64,000 nt of DNA from Rutpela maculata (GCA_936432065.2 OW386289.2:13377077-13441076); one strand, 5' to 3'. Shown: positions 29,501-40,182, counted from the stretch's first letter. The notes: generated from the letters alone by a model not told the origin. Program-made: numbers and translations.

Positions 29501-30793
29501 TTGAATCTTTTCTACTCATCGATTGCCTTTAATTTCCATATTCACTTGTATGTCTGTATGCCTTCATTTGACGGTCTGACCTATGGTACAGATGTTTTAA
29601 AAATAACGGCCTTAATTGGGGCAGACGGCTGATTCGCCTATCTAACTTAAAATAAATACATTTTTTTAAACAATACGACAAGTTGATACAACATTTTTAT
29701 CAACTTAATTACACCCGCGTCGAGGTGCGAAGCGAAGCGAAGCGTAGCACAATTTTGATTAGCGTCCACTCTCACTAACTCGTTGCACTCGCTTTTTTGC
29801 CCTGGTCTCGCTCTTGCTTAACTTCGGTCCTTTCTAGAAGAGGCTGTCTATATCTCCATGCCGCAGCTTGGACGGTCCTCGCCTTTGAGTTCCAGACTTC
29901 ACCATGCCGCGCCCTTGCGACAGGCTGGGTCATCTTTCCATTTTTGCACATGGAAAATGCAGTTCTGCAACTAGATTGACTTTTTAGCAAGTCGTCGACT
30001 GGGACGCGTCGACTAACAAACACAATGTGTTGTTTTTTAATGAAATATTTTTCTAACATGAATTTTGTTAACTTATAATGGTTAGAAATTGGTTCTTCGT
30101 AAGGTAGATTGAATCGGCTTACGATACTCGTGCGGTCATCACTACTTTGTGAAAAAAAGTATAAAAAAAAAATTGAAGCGTCTTCTTGAGTGAAGAACGG
30201 CTTCTGAAACTCGTCTCGTAGTTTCTCCTTCGTAAGGTAGATTAAATCGGCTTACGATACTCGTGCGGTCATCACGACTTGTGAAAAAAGTATAAAATAA
30301 AAAAAAAAAATTGAAGCGTCTTCTTGAGCGAAGGACGGCTTCTGAAACTCGTCTCGTAGTTTCTACTTCGTAAGGTAGATTAAATCGGCTTACGATACTC
30401 GTGCGGTCATCACGACTTGTGAAAAAAGTATAAAAAAAAAAAATTGAAGCGTCTTCTTGAGCGAAGAACGGCTTCTGAAACTCGTAGTTTCCATTTGGGG
30501 TATACGTTAATTTTGTTGACTTAAAATGATTAAAATTGAAGTTGTCTTCTTGCATAAGAAAAACAGCTTCCGAAACTCGTACTGATTCGTACTTATGCCT
30601 ACGTCCATTACTCGAACTTGGCGGCTCTCGCTCTTGAGAAGCTAGGCTTACCGGATCGCGCTCTTGCGTCGGGTTCGCCGTCTTTCCATGTCTGCTCATG
30701 GGGTAGACTTTAAATTTTCGATTCGACCGCATACAGGTCAAAATCGCTACTTAGAATTTTGAGAAAAAATATAAAAAAAAGCGAAAACGGCTA
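29501..30793 (-). other. 3' internal region of the gypsy element
   Basis: About 1.3 kb between the pol stop and the PPT. Open frames of 199 aa (30741-30142) and 94 aa (30059-29775) exist, but neither has an env, transmembrane or nucleic-acid-binding signature. The 199-aa frame simply reads through the tandem repeats, giving FNFFF-TFFTSRDDRTSIV repeats. Both frames contain a similar short HGK/NGK-(M/A)-(T/A)-(Q/N)-P stretch, suggesting an old internal duplication. Probably non-coding or regulatory. Confidence 0.5.
30095..30495. repeat. 133-138-bp tandem repeats, about 3 copies, downstream of pol
   Basis: CTTCGTAAGGTAGATT begins units at 30095, 30228 and 30366. Units include GGCTTACGATACTCGTGCGG and GAAGCGTCTTCTTGAG and differ mainly in the length of an A-run (aaaaaaaa), indicating slippage. 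Confidence 0.95.
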
Positions 30794-33700
30794 TTAGCCG
30801 TGGTCGACTTCAGAAATATCTAGAGGTGACTCTTCTATATCTGGCTCATCTTGAGCACTTGCGGGAACATTGATTTGAACTAGTGTGGTATCGCTACGTC
30901 GCTCTGACCTGGGCGCGATCTCATTGTCTGATGAGGAAGCGTCGTCACTAAGATGAATTTCATCCGGACTATCTTCTGATTCTTCAGACAATTCCAATTC
31001 AACATCGGGGTCTCCCTTAGGTGCCGGCCTGATGGCATCGACATGTAATCTCGTCGAAGTTACCCCCTTGTGTATGAGGTAAACTTCATTAGACAATCTC
31101 TTTAAAACCTTGTGTGGCCCACTCCACGACGGTGTGAAGGTATGATCCTTCCTGATCCTTTTAGTCATTACCATATCTCCCACTTTATATACGACCGGCG
31201 TTACCGCCACTTTGGGCGCGTAACGCCATTGGTAATTTGTTTGATTTTTACGAATTTCCTTGACTCTTTCAAGGCGGGGAATGTCCGCTTGATTACGACG
31301 TTCTTGTCTATAAGCGAACATATTCCAATCACCAATCTGCGGTAATTCATAGCCGAGCACTACGAAACTGGGCGTATGCCCCGTAGCGGCGTTTTTTCTT
31401 GTTCTCAAGATATATGCCATCTGACTAACATGTCGATCCCACTCGTCGTTGGGTGAACCATATAATAAGGTTTTTAAGATCTTCTTAGCTTCTTGCACCC
31501 TCCTTTCTATTGGATTAGCCTGTTGGTGGTAAGCTGCTGTGAAGAATCTTTCAATATTGTTACGTGTACAGAACGTATCGTAAAAGCCGGAATTGAAGTG
31601 GCCTCCCTGGTCGGAAATGATGACCCTCGGAACGCCATATCTCGCCACTAGTTCCTCTTCGATAAATTGTGCTATTGTTTTTCCACTGACTTGGGTGAAC
31701 GCCTTGGCTTCGACCCACTTACTAAATACATCCTCTACCATTAATATATATCGGTTATCTGCATCTTTGGTTCGCTGAAGTGGTCCGATTACATCGACGC
31801 TTAAAACTTCGAACGGATGCGATGGAGCATGGCTTCTGAGAGGAGCCTTCGGTTGTGACTGTCTGCTTTTTACGGAATTACAAATAATGCACTCATTTAA
31901 ATATTTGTTAACTAGTCTCGACAAATTATTAAAATAATAGCGGCCCGAGATGATTCTAACAGTTTCATCGCGGCCGGGGTGACCTACTTCCGGTCGGTCG
32001 TGAAAATGAGATATTACTCTCATGACCATACGTTTTGGTACGTATAATTTTTCTATAACATTTTCGCCTCTCGTCCAAAGTGTGCCGCCTATCACTTGTC
32101 TTGTATTGACGAATTTCACCTCTGCCTCGGTTTTATCTGCTTGTCGCACTAGAGTATTCCATCGTTCAATTTGGTCTTGGATATCTCTGGAGTGCGTTTG
32201 CGCTTCTCTGACCTGATCGTTTAATTCCAATGTGGTAATCACTGATATTCGTTCCTTGTACGAGAATTTTGGTGGGTACATTCTCTCCTCTTCGTCGTCT
32301 GCTTCGACGTTTGGGCCTTGAGGATTCCTGCTAAGATAGTCAGCCAATATATTTTCCTTGCCGGGACAATGTTCTATGGTGAAGCTGTATTCCTGAAGTA
32401 ATAATGACCAACGAGTAAATTTCGTTTTCTCGTCCTTATGCTTATTTAACCATAGTAAAGCTCGATTGTCGGTTTTGACTATAAATGGACGGTCTGCCAA
32501 ATATATTTTGTATTTTCTTATATAATTAACGACGCTCAAACATTCCAATTCATTAATATGGTATTTTCTCTCCGTCGGAGATAACGTATTACTAGCATAA
32601 GAGACGATGTGCTTCTGGTCATTATCCCCCAATTGATATAATACTGCAGATAATCCTATTAAGGATGCGTCCGTCTGCAGTATGAACATTTTATTGAAAT
32701 CTGGCCGGTGCAGTCCTAGAGGTTTATTCAATACTTCTTTTAGTAAAATAAAAGCTTCTTGGGCTTCCGGATTCCACTTGAAGCGCCAGTCTTTCGAGAG
32801 TAGTCGGGTCAAGGGCTTTGTAATTATTGCAACATTAGGGATATATTCACGTACCCAATTACATAGACCAAGGAAACTCTGAAGCTGGCGCCTTGTCGTA
32901 GGGGCCGGATAATTTTGTATCTGTAATATGTGTTTTTCTAATGGTTGAGTGGTGTTGGCATTTATTTGATGCCCGAGATAGGTTATGCTTGACGTGGCTA
33001 CCACACATTTTTCCGGTGACACCTTTAAATTATGCAAACGCAGGCGTTCAAAGACGGCTCTCAGATGGTTTACATGCTGTTCTATATTTTCGCTGTAGAT
33101 GATAATATCATCGAGATATACTTTGCAGAAATGATGCAAGTAGCCGGTCAATACGTCTCTTGCCATAAATTTTTGGAATGTACATGGAGCGGTCTTCAAT
33201 CCGAAAGGCATCACGTTAAATCGGTAAGATGCTCCATCTAATGTTGTAAACGTAGAATAGTTTTTTGACGACTCCTCAAGAGGGATTTGCCAATATCCGC
33301 TCTTGAGGTCCAACACCGTAAATATGTTGGCGTTTCCTAGATCCTTTATACTCTCGTATATCTTTGGTAAGACGGATGCTTCGTCTTCCGTTACTTCATT
33401 TAAGTGACGATAATCAATGCAGAAGCGAGGCTTCTTGCCGGGCCTTTCAATTATAATGGGAGGCGAACTGTACTGAGCGGTACTCGGTTCTATGACCCCG
33501 GCTTTCAGCATCTCTTCAATTTGATCGTACATAACTTTTTTCTTAGTAGGAGACATAGGGTAGGGTTTGATATTGAACGGGCGGTCGTCTTTAACTTTTA
33601 TTTTATGTTTCGTTGTCACCGTGGTAGCTTGGGTAGGCACCGCGGTGAACAATTCAGCGAATTCCTCGAATAGAGGTTTTAAATTATCGTTTCCGATGAT

Positions 33701-34219
33701 CAGTTCTTCGGGAAGCCGGCATTGCTTCCTTGCTTGATGTGCCGCTTGATTCCAGAAGACGGTTATTCGCTCTTCAGTGCCGACGTAGACACATTTACGT
33801 TGATAATCGAATACGACATTGTGAGCATATAAAAACGGGGCTCCCAGAATGAGCTCTTCATTTAAATTTTGAATGACCTGAAACGTGGTCTGAAAGGGTA
33901 CATCTAGTACATTAACGTTCATGGTCGTAGTCCCGAGGGATTCTACTAAACCATCGCCACAAGCCATAACAAACGTTTGGGGAGCTGTAAGTTGATCAAT
34001 GTCGTTCAAAAATTTCGGTTGGATAATATTCCTTGTCGAACCTGTATCCAATAAAGCGTTAACCGCTCGATTATTAATTATAATCTTAATGCGAGGCAGA
34101 GGGAAAGCGTCGTTGGTTTGATTGATAGATTCTAATGGAGTGAATCGGTGGGGAGATAGGTTGACTTCTTGATCCTTAAACAGGTAATTAAGGTCAGGAA
34201 GGTCATCGAAGTTTTTTAA
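30794..34219 (-). CDS. pol: Gypsy pol: protease, reverse transcriptase, RNase H, integrase
   Basis: Makes the replication enzymes of the element. Read in the -1 frame from the slip site at 34225-34219; there is no ATG before the protease, so it is expected as a Gag-Pol fusion. Numbering from the TTG codon at 34051: protease LLDTGSTRNII (Asp 2); RT with LDLKSGYWQIPL (Asp 248), MPFGLKTAPCTFQKFM and VYLDDIIIYS (312-315); RNase H with LQTDASLIGLSAVLYQ (Asp 461), ELECLSVV, KTDNRALLWL and ENILADYLSR; integrase with a His-His-Cys-Cys zinc finger (His 684, His 691, Cys 721, Cys 724) and the DDE core (Asp 753 in VLSVDVIG, Asp 814 in ISDQGGHFN, Glu 849 in NPIER). A C-terminal SWSGPHKVLKRL resembles the GPY/F module. 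The acidic Ser/Glu-rich tail has no known role. All catalytic residues are present and the frame is uninterrupted for over 1,100 codons. Confidence 0.95.
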   Translation of the reverse strand, partial: LKNFDDLPDLNYLFKDQEVNLSPHRFTPLESINQTNDAFPLPRIKIIINNRAVNALLDTGSTRNIIQPKFLNDIDQLTAPQTFVMACGDGLVESLGTTTMNVNVLDVPFQTTFQVIQNLNEELILGAPFLYAHNVVFDYQRKCVYVGTEERITVFWNQAAHQARKQCRLPEELIIGNDNLKPLFEEFAELFTAVPTQATTVTTKHKIKVKDDRPFNIKPYPMSPTKKKVMYDQIEEMLKAGVIEPSTAQYSSPPIIIERPGKKPRFCIDYRHLNEVTEDEASVLPKIYESIKDLGNANIFTVLDLKSGYWQIPLEESSKNYSTFTTLDGASYRFNVMPFGLKTAPCTFQKFMARDVLTGYLHHFCKVYLDDIIIYSENIEQHVNHLRAVFERLRLHNLKVSPEKCVVATSSITYLGHQINANTTQPLEKHILQIQNYPAPTTRRQLQSFLGLCNWVREYIPNVAIITKPLTRLLSKDWRFKWNPEAQEAFILLKEVLNKPLGLHRPDFNKMFILQTDASLIGLSAVLYQLGDNDQKHIVSYASNTLSPTERKYHINELECLSVVNYIRKYKIYLADRPFIVKTDNRALLWLNKHKDEKTKFTRWSLLLQEYSFTIEHCPGKENILADYLSRNPQGPNVEADDEEERMYPPKFSYKERISVITTLELNDQVREAQTHSRDIQDQIERWNTLVRQADKTEAEVKFVNTRQVIGGTLWTRGENVIEKLYVPKRMVMRVISHFHDRPEVGHPGRDETVRIISGRYYFNNLSRLVNKYLNECIICNSVKSRQSQPKAPLRSHAPSHPFEVLSVDVIGPLQRTKDADNRYILMVEDVFSKWVEAKAFTQVSGKTIAQFIEEELVARYGVPRVIISDQGGHFNSGFYDTFCTRNNIERFFTAAYHQQANPIERRVQEAKKILKTLLYGSPNDEWDRHVSQMAYILRTRKNAATGHTPSFVVLGYELPQIGDWNMFAYRQERRNQADIPRLERVKEIRKNQTNYQWRYAPKVAVTPVVYKVGDMVMTKRIRKDHTFTPSWSGPHKVLKRLSNEVYLIHKGVTSTRLHVDAIRPAPKGDPDVELELSEESEDSPDEIHLSDDASSSDNEIAPRSERRSDTTLVQINVPASAQDEPDIEESPLDISEVDHG

Positions 34220-35430
34220 TTTAAACTTCTTGCTTCGGAGCTTCCTCGAGGGTCGCTTCGAGCCTGCTGGGGCCTGGTAGGCGGGGCTGGTACAGTTCGG
34301 CCTGGGCCATCGCCTCTGACCCCCGCTTGGTTTCCCGTATTCATATTACGATAGGGATTGTTTGGGCATTCCGCATGAAAATGCCACTGCTCCGTTGGGC
34401 AATATCTGCAAGGGCGATACGGGACTCGGGAGTTCCTTACGTCTCCAGTACCCCTTCTCGGTATATCCCCTCTAGGCAGCGAGGAAATATTATTTGCAAA
34501 ATGCACCCTTGGTGCTGGCGGATTATCTCTTCTTTGAGATCCATTGAATGGTGTCCTAGATGCACCAAAGGAACTGGAGGACGGCTTCGCTAATGCGGAG
34601 GGTTCCGTTCTCCAGTTACTGCTCGATTGCTGATTCCCTTGAGCTGAAGCGGTAGAGGTGGACGCTTCTCGGTCTTTGCTTTTCTTTGCATTTTGCAGAA
34701 TCTCGAATTCTTTATTCTCATCCATGATTTTGGCCATTTGTTCGGTCATCGTCACTAGTGTATTTGTATCTAGTATGACGGCACTCTTTAGGAGCATTTT
34801 CATATCAGGTCTCAACTGATTGAAGATGGTAGCCGCCTTCATCGCCTCCGGCTTAAACGGATCGATCCTCTTGAAGAGGCATACCTTCCTTGAAATAAAT
34901 ACTGACGTATTTTCCTCGGCATCTTGTTTCTTGCCATATAAATTAGCTACTGCTTCGGTGAGTACTTCACCTGAATCATAACGGCTTCTGAACCGCTCGA
35001 GGAATAGAGGATACGTGGTAATTAGGGTTCGATATTGTTCGAACCATTTCTTAGCATCATCTTTGAGCTGTTCTGATATTTTATATAGTCGGTCGTTATC
35101 CTGCGTAATTCGTACTCGGACGAAAAATTCCTCCATTTGATAAATGAAGGTTTCAGGGTCTTCGTGTTCGAAGCCATGAAATTCCGCATTTGGATGCTTC
35201 GACCGATACTTATGCTCGTGCGTGGCTTCGCTTAGAGCTTTGGCAAGACCTGCTGCCATTTGGGCGAACACTTGTTCTGAGGAGGGCTGTATGACTCCTT
35301 CAGTGGTACTCGGGCCAACCCCCGAACTACCCAGTACATCCTCCGCGCACGGCCTCTCTAACCCTCTAGAGACGTTGTCCATCACAGATGTCGGCTCGTC
35401 GTAAAACTGGAAAGGCGTTGATTCATCCAT
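34216..35430 (-). CDS. gag: Gypsy gag polyprotein (404 aa)
   Basis: The structural protein that packages element RNA. The start is the first ATG after the PBS (codon 35430-35428), about 30 bp downstream. The N-terminal 80 residues are acidic and Ser/Pro-rich. The capsid-like core (about 85-250) has FHGFEHEDPETFIYQMEEFF, KDDAKKWFEQYRTL, and the later RPDMKMLLKSAVILDT, the retrotransposon-gag pattern. A Ser/Arg-rich basic region precedes a single knuckle, CRYCPTEQWHFHAEC, spaced CX2CX5HX4C, one residue longer than the canonical CX2CX4HX4C. The C-terminus is Arg/Pro/Gly-rich. The frame ends at a TAA preceded by the slip site. Intact. Confidence 0.92.
   Translation of the reverse strand: MDESTPFQFYDEPTSVMDNVSRGLERPCAEDVLGSSGVGPSTTEGVIQPSSEQVFAQMAAGLAKALSEATHEHKYRSKHPNAEFHGFEHEDPETFIYQMEEFFVRVRITQDNDRLYKISEQLKDDAKKWFEQYRTLITTYPLFLERFRSRYDSGEVLTEAVANLYGKKQDAEENTSVFISRKVCLFKRIDPFKPEAMKAATIFNQLRPDMKMLLKSAVILDTNTLVTMTEQMAKIMDENKEFEILQNAKKSKDREASTSTASAQGNQQSSSNWRTEPSALAKPSSSSFGASRTPFNGSQRRDNPPAPRVHFANNISSLPRGDIPRRGTGDVRNSRVPYRPCRYCPTEQWHFHAECPNNPYRNMNTGNQAGVRGDGPGRTVPAPPTRPQQARSDPRGSSEARSLN
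34219..34225 (-). promoter_or_regulatory. Programmed -1 frameshift site TTTAAAT at the gag stop
   Basis: In the gag frame the last codons are AGT TTA AAT TAA, so T TTA AAT is a canonical X-XXY-YYZ slippery heptamer directly before the stop. A one-base backward slip enters the pol frame at once. Just downstream the RNA could form a hairpin from CCTTAA and TTAAGG with an 8-nt loop, enclosed by ACTTC/GAAGT. The slip site is direct observation; the structure is inferred from complementarity. Confidence 0.85.
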
Positions 35431-35462
35431 ATCCTTTCCAGAAAGCCCTGCTGACTAACAAC

Positions 35463-35480
35463 GCCCCACGTTGGGCGCCA
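35463..35480 (-). other. Primer-binding site, 18 nt, complementary to tRNA-Lys(CUU)
   Basis: In element orientation TGGCGCCCAACGTGGGGC directly follows the CA end of the 5' LTR. From established tRNA sequences it is the exact complement of the 3' end of tRNA-Lys(CUU), including the CCA. The match and its position define the 5' LTR and the priming tRNA. Confidence 0.92.
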
Positions 35481-37504
35481 TGTAGAAGAACGCACTACCG
35501 GGCGTCAAAATGACGCGACACCAATTTATTTCTCAGGGGGCGCCAGTCGCGTATTACCCCGTTCTTCTACCTCCCAGGCGGGTTCGAGATAAGATGACTT
35601 CGGTAGCCGAAAAGCGGGACCAAGGCTGCACTACCACAGATCGGAAACTACGCTCTCTCTGGACCCGAATTCCCTCGTTAGGGGTTTAGGCACCTCTTAA
35701 TTTCCTGAATTTTTGCATAAAAAAATCCCAACCGAAGAATTTCTCTGCGGAGGGATTAGTTTTGGTACGCGAAAATCGCGTTTTGGTCCATTAATAACGG
35801 AATATATTTCTCAAAAAACGCATAAAAAAATCCCTATCGAACCTCCGTACAACAACCAGAAGGTCGAACGTTAATGCGAATTAACTCGACACATCCGGTT
35901 TTCTATACGAAAGTTCCAGGGATTATAGACCGTCAACAGGCCTCAAGATCAATTAAGAAACATTAGTTCAAAGAATCCGTTTATTTAACAGAATTGGTTA
36001 TACAAAATTCTCAAGAAAGAATCGTGCCTTCCCCAATCAAGGTAGTGACTTTCAGACCATACAAGCGAGAGCGCTCGCGCTAACGATCGATTAGGTAGAA
36101 AAGATTCATACGTACCTTCTCAGAATCAAAATGCGAGCTTTTAGAATCATTTCAGACTCTGGGTAAATGAATAATTAAGGCTGACTGAAATTAACTTAAA
36201 AAAGTTTTACTAAATGAATTTAGTTTCGCTAGAGACTACCTAGCTTTAAAGTTCTTGTATCGTGGAAATTCACGTACTCAAACACATTCTGAGGACTTAT
36301 TACTGCATAAGTTGAGTGGCGTTCGATCAGTCCACGACTTACTAACCCTTATCACAGTCGATTAATAATATCGATTTGGCAGCGTCTCACCTTCGAGCGA
36401 CTATTAGGCAAAATTGAATTTTTGGATTTTTATGCACAAGGCGTTTTCCTCTATAACTTTGTCATTTGAAAAGCCCCGTTATTGGCTTTTCTACCATCGC
36501 TTTGTCTGGACTACTCAACGCGCTCGGCCAAATTGCGAGCCGCTGGGTCAATCCAAACTCTTTCCATGCGAGAAACCGGCCTTGTACATGTGCATTGATT
36601 TTTATCAATTTTTGCTTATCGGCACTACGCCGGCTTTGACAAAATCTTCTATTTTGCCTTTTGGATGCAGTGCATCGTTAAAATTTTATGCTCATACTTT
36701 AGAATTGGGCTTTCAATGATCGTACCTCAAAGGTCAATGTCTTTGGTTGAGGAATAAAAAAAATAAAAAATAATTTAAAGTATATTTTCGTGGTACTTTT
36801 TAAACTGACTTCGTGGTACTTTTGAAAAATCCAGTTTAAGACCAATTTTAGCGTACTTTTGAAAAATCGATTTTCGAGCCAAATTTCAAGGTACTTTTGA
36901 AAAACTAATCTGCGGGTGAAATTTTGGCGTACTTTTGAAAAATCGATTTTCAAGCCAAATTTCAAGGTACTTTTGAAAAGTTAATCCGCGGGTGAAATTT
37001 TGGCGTACTTTTGAAAAATTGATTTTCAAGCCAAATTTCAAGGTACTTTTGAAAAGTTAATCTGCGGGTGAAATTTTGGCGTACTTTTGAAAAATCGATC
37101 TTCAAGCCAAATTTCAACGCAGTTTTGAAAAATTAGTCTGCAAGTGAAACTTTGGCGTACTTTCGATAAATCGATTCTTGGGCCAAATTTTGACGCCCTT
37201 CCAAAAATATTATTTTTCAAAGTCCAATTTATGGTACCTTTGAAAAAGTATATTATTCATAAATCTTTGTCATTATATACTTCTACTCTGATATTCTGAA
37301 CCAAAAACATTTTTCCTAAGTGAAAATTCGGTGTTTCTTCGAATTTTCGCCTGGTCATTTCCAACGCCTTATAGAACCCAAAACGGTCCTTGTGGACTGA
37401 TCTGCGCCTCTGCAGACTCCCGAAAATGTCTTTAAATGAAATTTTTGCCTAAGTCGAATTTTGATTGTCTTCAACTTAGGACGATTTTGGAGAGTTCTAC
37501 AACA
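35481..37504 (-). repeat. 5' LTR of the gypsy element (2,024 bp)
   Basis: Same sequence as 27463-29486 as far as I can read, with the same 76-bp array at 36851-37230. It should hold the promoter and transcription start. I could not place a TATA box or the R-region boundary with confidence. Confidence 0.95.
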
Positions 37505-37700
37505 CTATCACAGACCTATATTTAGAATTATTACGGTTTATTTATTACGGCCCTCCGATCAAAGAACTTATTCCTAGATACATAACAGCTATCTCTTCAC
37601 TATATACCTTGTTTGCTCCTAACATAGTCACTTATACATCCATTAAAAAGAATAGATAAACATAATAACATCCCATAACCAACAGTGGCAGGTATGTGTA
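37505..37700 (-). repeat. Older LTR-like repeat, part 2, beyond the gypsy insertion
   Basis: Begins with the CTAT target duplication and continues the sequence interrupted at 27462. CAGACCTATATTTAGAATTA then TTACGG corresponds in complement to 58488-58520. Homology to that copy fades after about 37560; the rest is assigned only by continuity. Confidence 0.5.
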
Positions 37701-37969
37701 ATGTAGAAAGGTAAATATTTTGAGTAGAAATTATGCATGCTTCAGTTTTAGAGATATAGACATAGCATGTGTTATTTTAAATTATTTCATTATTCGATCA
37801 CAACTTAAATTAGCTATCCAATGATATATTATTATATGTCATATTTATCTCTAGAAGTGGTTAATTTTCGACAAATATAATATATTCTTGAGGGGGCCAT
37901 GGAAAGCTATTAACAACACTTCTTGTAATGAAAAATAATTTTGCCAAAAATAGGAAAAACTAAACTACA

Positions 37970-39162
37970 ATAAATGTTCGAATTGTCTTCCATTGACATC
38001 TATGCATTTTTGACACCTTCTCCTTTTGAATTTCCAATCATGACAGGAGTTATTGTCCGAAACGCAGCTAATGTTTTGTTTTCCAATTCTTCTATGTTAT
38101 TAGAACGTTCTCTATATACAATATTTTTTAAATAACCCCAAAGCCAAAAGTCTGTAGGGGTTATATCGGGAGATCTAGCTGGCCACAAAATAGGACCATT
38201 ATTTCCTAAAAATTAAACAATATCTAACTAACTACTTTGTCTATTAATGTCCAGTTAGCTAAATTAATTATTAGTTATCAATTTAGTTAACTTAGCTAAC
38301 TAGACATTGATAAACTAGTCCTGAGTGATATATAATACCTATCCAATTCTCCCCATATTGAGCATTTAAATATTTCGTGTTTCATTTGACGTATGACCAG
38401 AGGCGCCATCGTGTTGGTAAATTAATCTTTGAAATTGTCTTACAGGCATATTATCTCTATTTCTTGTCGTAGAATGTTAATAAAATTTTCGGTATTAAAA
38501 TTACCGTGAAAAAAATGAGGACCTATTATTTGGTATCCAATAAAATCACTCCATACACCAAATCCAAATCGCCCTTGATGATTAATTGTAGCGGTTACGT
38601 GCGAATTTTCATGAGTCCAATGGTGGTTATTATGCCGATTAAAAATTCCGGCACTGCTTATATGGGCCTCGTCTGTCCATAAAGTCGTTCCTTCAAATCC
38701 TGGCATTTCATTGTACTGACGCAAAAACGACTGGCAAAAATCGAGACGCCTTGGAAAGTCGTTTGGGTTACTAATCCTGATTTTGCAGGGTTTGAATTTA
38801 TTTATTTTTTTAAAGCAACGCAACGCAGTTGTTTTTGGGATTCCTAAATTTGCCTGTATTTTGCGAGACGATATATTAGGATTTTCTCTTACAGTTTCTA
38901 AAACAATATTTTCTACAGCTTCTCTACCTGGTTTATTATATATTTTTGCTCGAGGTTTTACAAATGATCCAAACTCTTTTCAATCTTGTTGTAGTCTTTT
39001 CTGGATATTTAAAAATATTGTTTAAGTGGCACTTTGGCACAAAGTTTTGCTGTTTATAATTTACCTATTAAAATAGAACTCGGAAGCTAAATTTGAATCT
39101 TCTCCGCATTCTATAAAACACTTAATCATATCATATTTTTCACAATTACTGAATTGAACCAT
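37970..39162 (-). pseudogene. Mariner-like transposase, nearly full length, broken
   Basis: The minus strand starts at an ATG near 39162 (MVQFSNCEKYDMIKCFIECG, the N-terminal helix-turn-helix). It continues with KPGREAVENIVLETVRENP-type sequence near 38950-38850, then the 38823-38440 frame with TTLWTDEAHISSAGIFN (first Asp) and FGVWSDFIGYQIIGPHFF. After a gap lacking the QDG-H box comes MWPARSPDITPTDFWLWGYL at 38188-38130 (third acidic block), and the C-terminus near 37975 resembles KCIDVNGRQFEH. Frameshifts and a deletion around the second Asp inactivate it. Its core is shared with 18505-18980. Confidence 0.82.
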
Positions 39163-39389
39163 TTTTAACAATGCTCACTCACAATTAACTCACAAACTAG
39201 TTTTTGACGTTCGATTATTTCGATTTTATTTTTTTTTTACGATGGCCTTCTCAATAAATATTAGAAATGCGATAAATATGCATAGATGTCAATGGATGAA
39301 ATCTGATGATGACACATGATAAAAAAATATTTTTTCAAATTTAAATCCAAAAATAATATAAGCCTCAAACCGGCCTTAGCTACCCTCCT

Positions 39390-39700
39390 CATTTATTTAT
39401 TATTACAAATCTTGTTCAAAATGAGAACCTCTTCCGTATAAAGACACGAACTCTCTTCCTCACTTCTGTTTTGGTCACTCTTGAAGTGAAATTGTTTTTC
39501 ATTTACTCCATCGTGTCGATTATCCTCTGCCTCAATTATTCTACGAGATTCACCAGAGTTTTGTATACCAACTCCTACGTATTATGCTCTCAGACATGAA
39601 AATCCAATGGAGTTAAGTCAGGGCATCTCGCAGGCCAAGGAATTGATCTAATTATTTGGATACTCTTTATCCAGCTACTGACGTATTGTGATCCGAAAAT
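39390..39700 (-). pseudogene. Mariner-like transposase, C-terminal fragment
   Basis: The minus strand reads WPARCPDLTPLDFHV near 39640-39595, then a Leu/Arg-rich C-terminal helix region (LRQRIIDTME, then RVTKTEVRKRVRV) down to 39420. This is the end of another IS630-related transposase, different in sequence from its neighbour at 37970-39162. Several stops; no termini found. Confidence 0.65.

Positions 39701-40182
<482 letters not shown>

Larger units (their letters stand above)
27463..37504 (-). mobile_element. Complete Ty3/gypsy LTR retrotransposon, 10,042 bp
   Basis: Two LTRs (27463-29486 and 35481-37504) at a constant 8,018-bp offset with no difference seen. CTAT target duplications lie at 27459-27462 and 37505-37508. 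In element orientation the order is 5' LTR, PBS, gag, slip site, pol (PR-RT-RH-IN), about 1.3 kb of 3' internal sequence with tandem repeats, PPT, 3' LTR. The integrase follows RNase H, which is the Ty3/gypsy order. No env-like ORF was recognised. Intact frames, identical LTRs and a clean target duplication indicate a recent insertion that may still be autonomous. Confidence 0.95.

Noticed and set aside
30095..30495. Regular repeats as a CRISPR-like array
   Set aside because: The units are contiguous tandem copies without unique spacers, inside a eukaryotic retrotransposon.
30142..30741. 199-aa ORF downstream of pol as a possible env
   Set aside because: No signal peptide, transmembrane segment, cleavage site or Cys pattern. 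The sequence is the translation of tandem repeats with A/T-runs.
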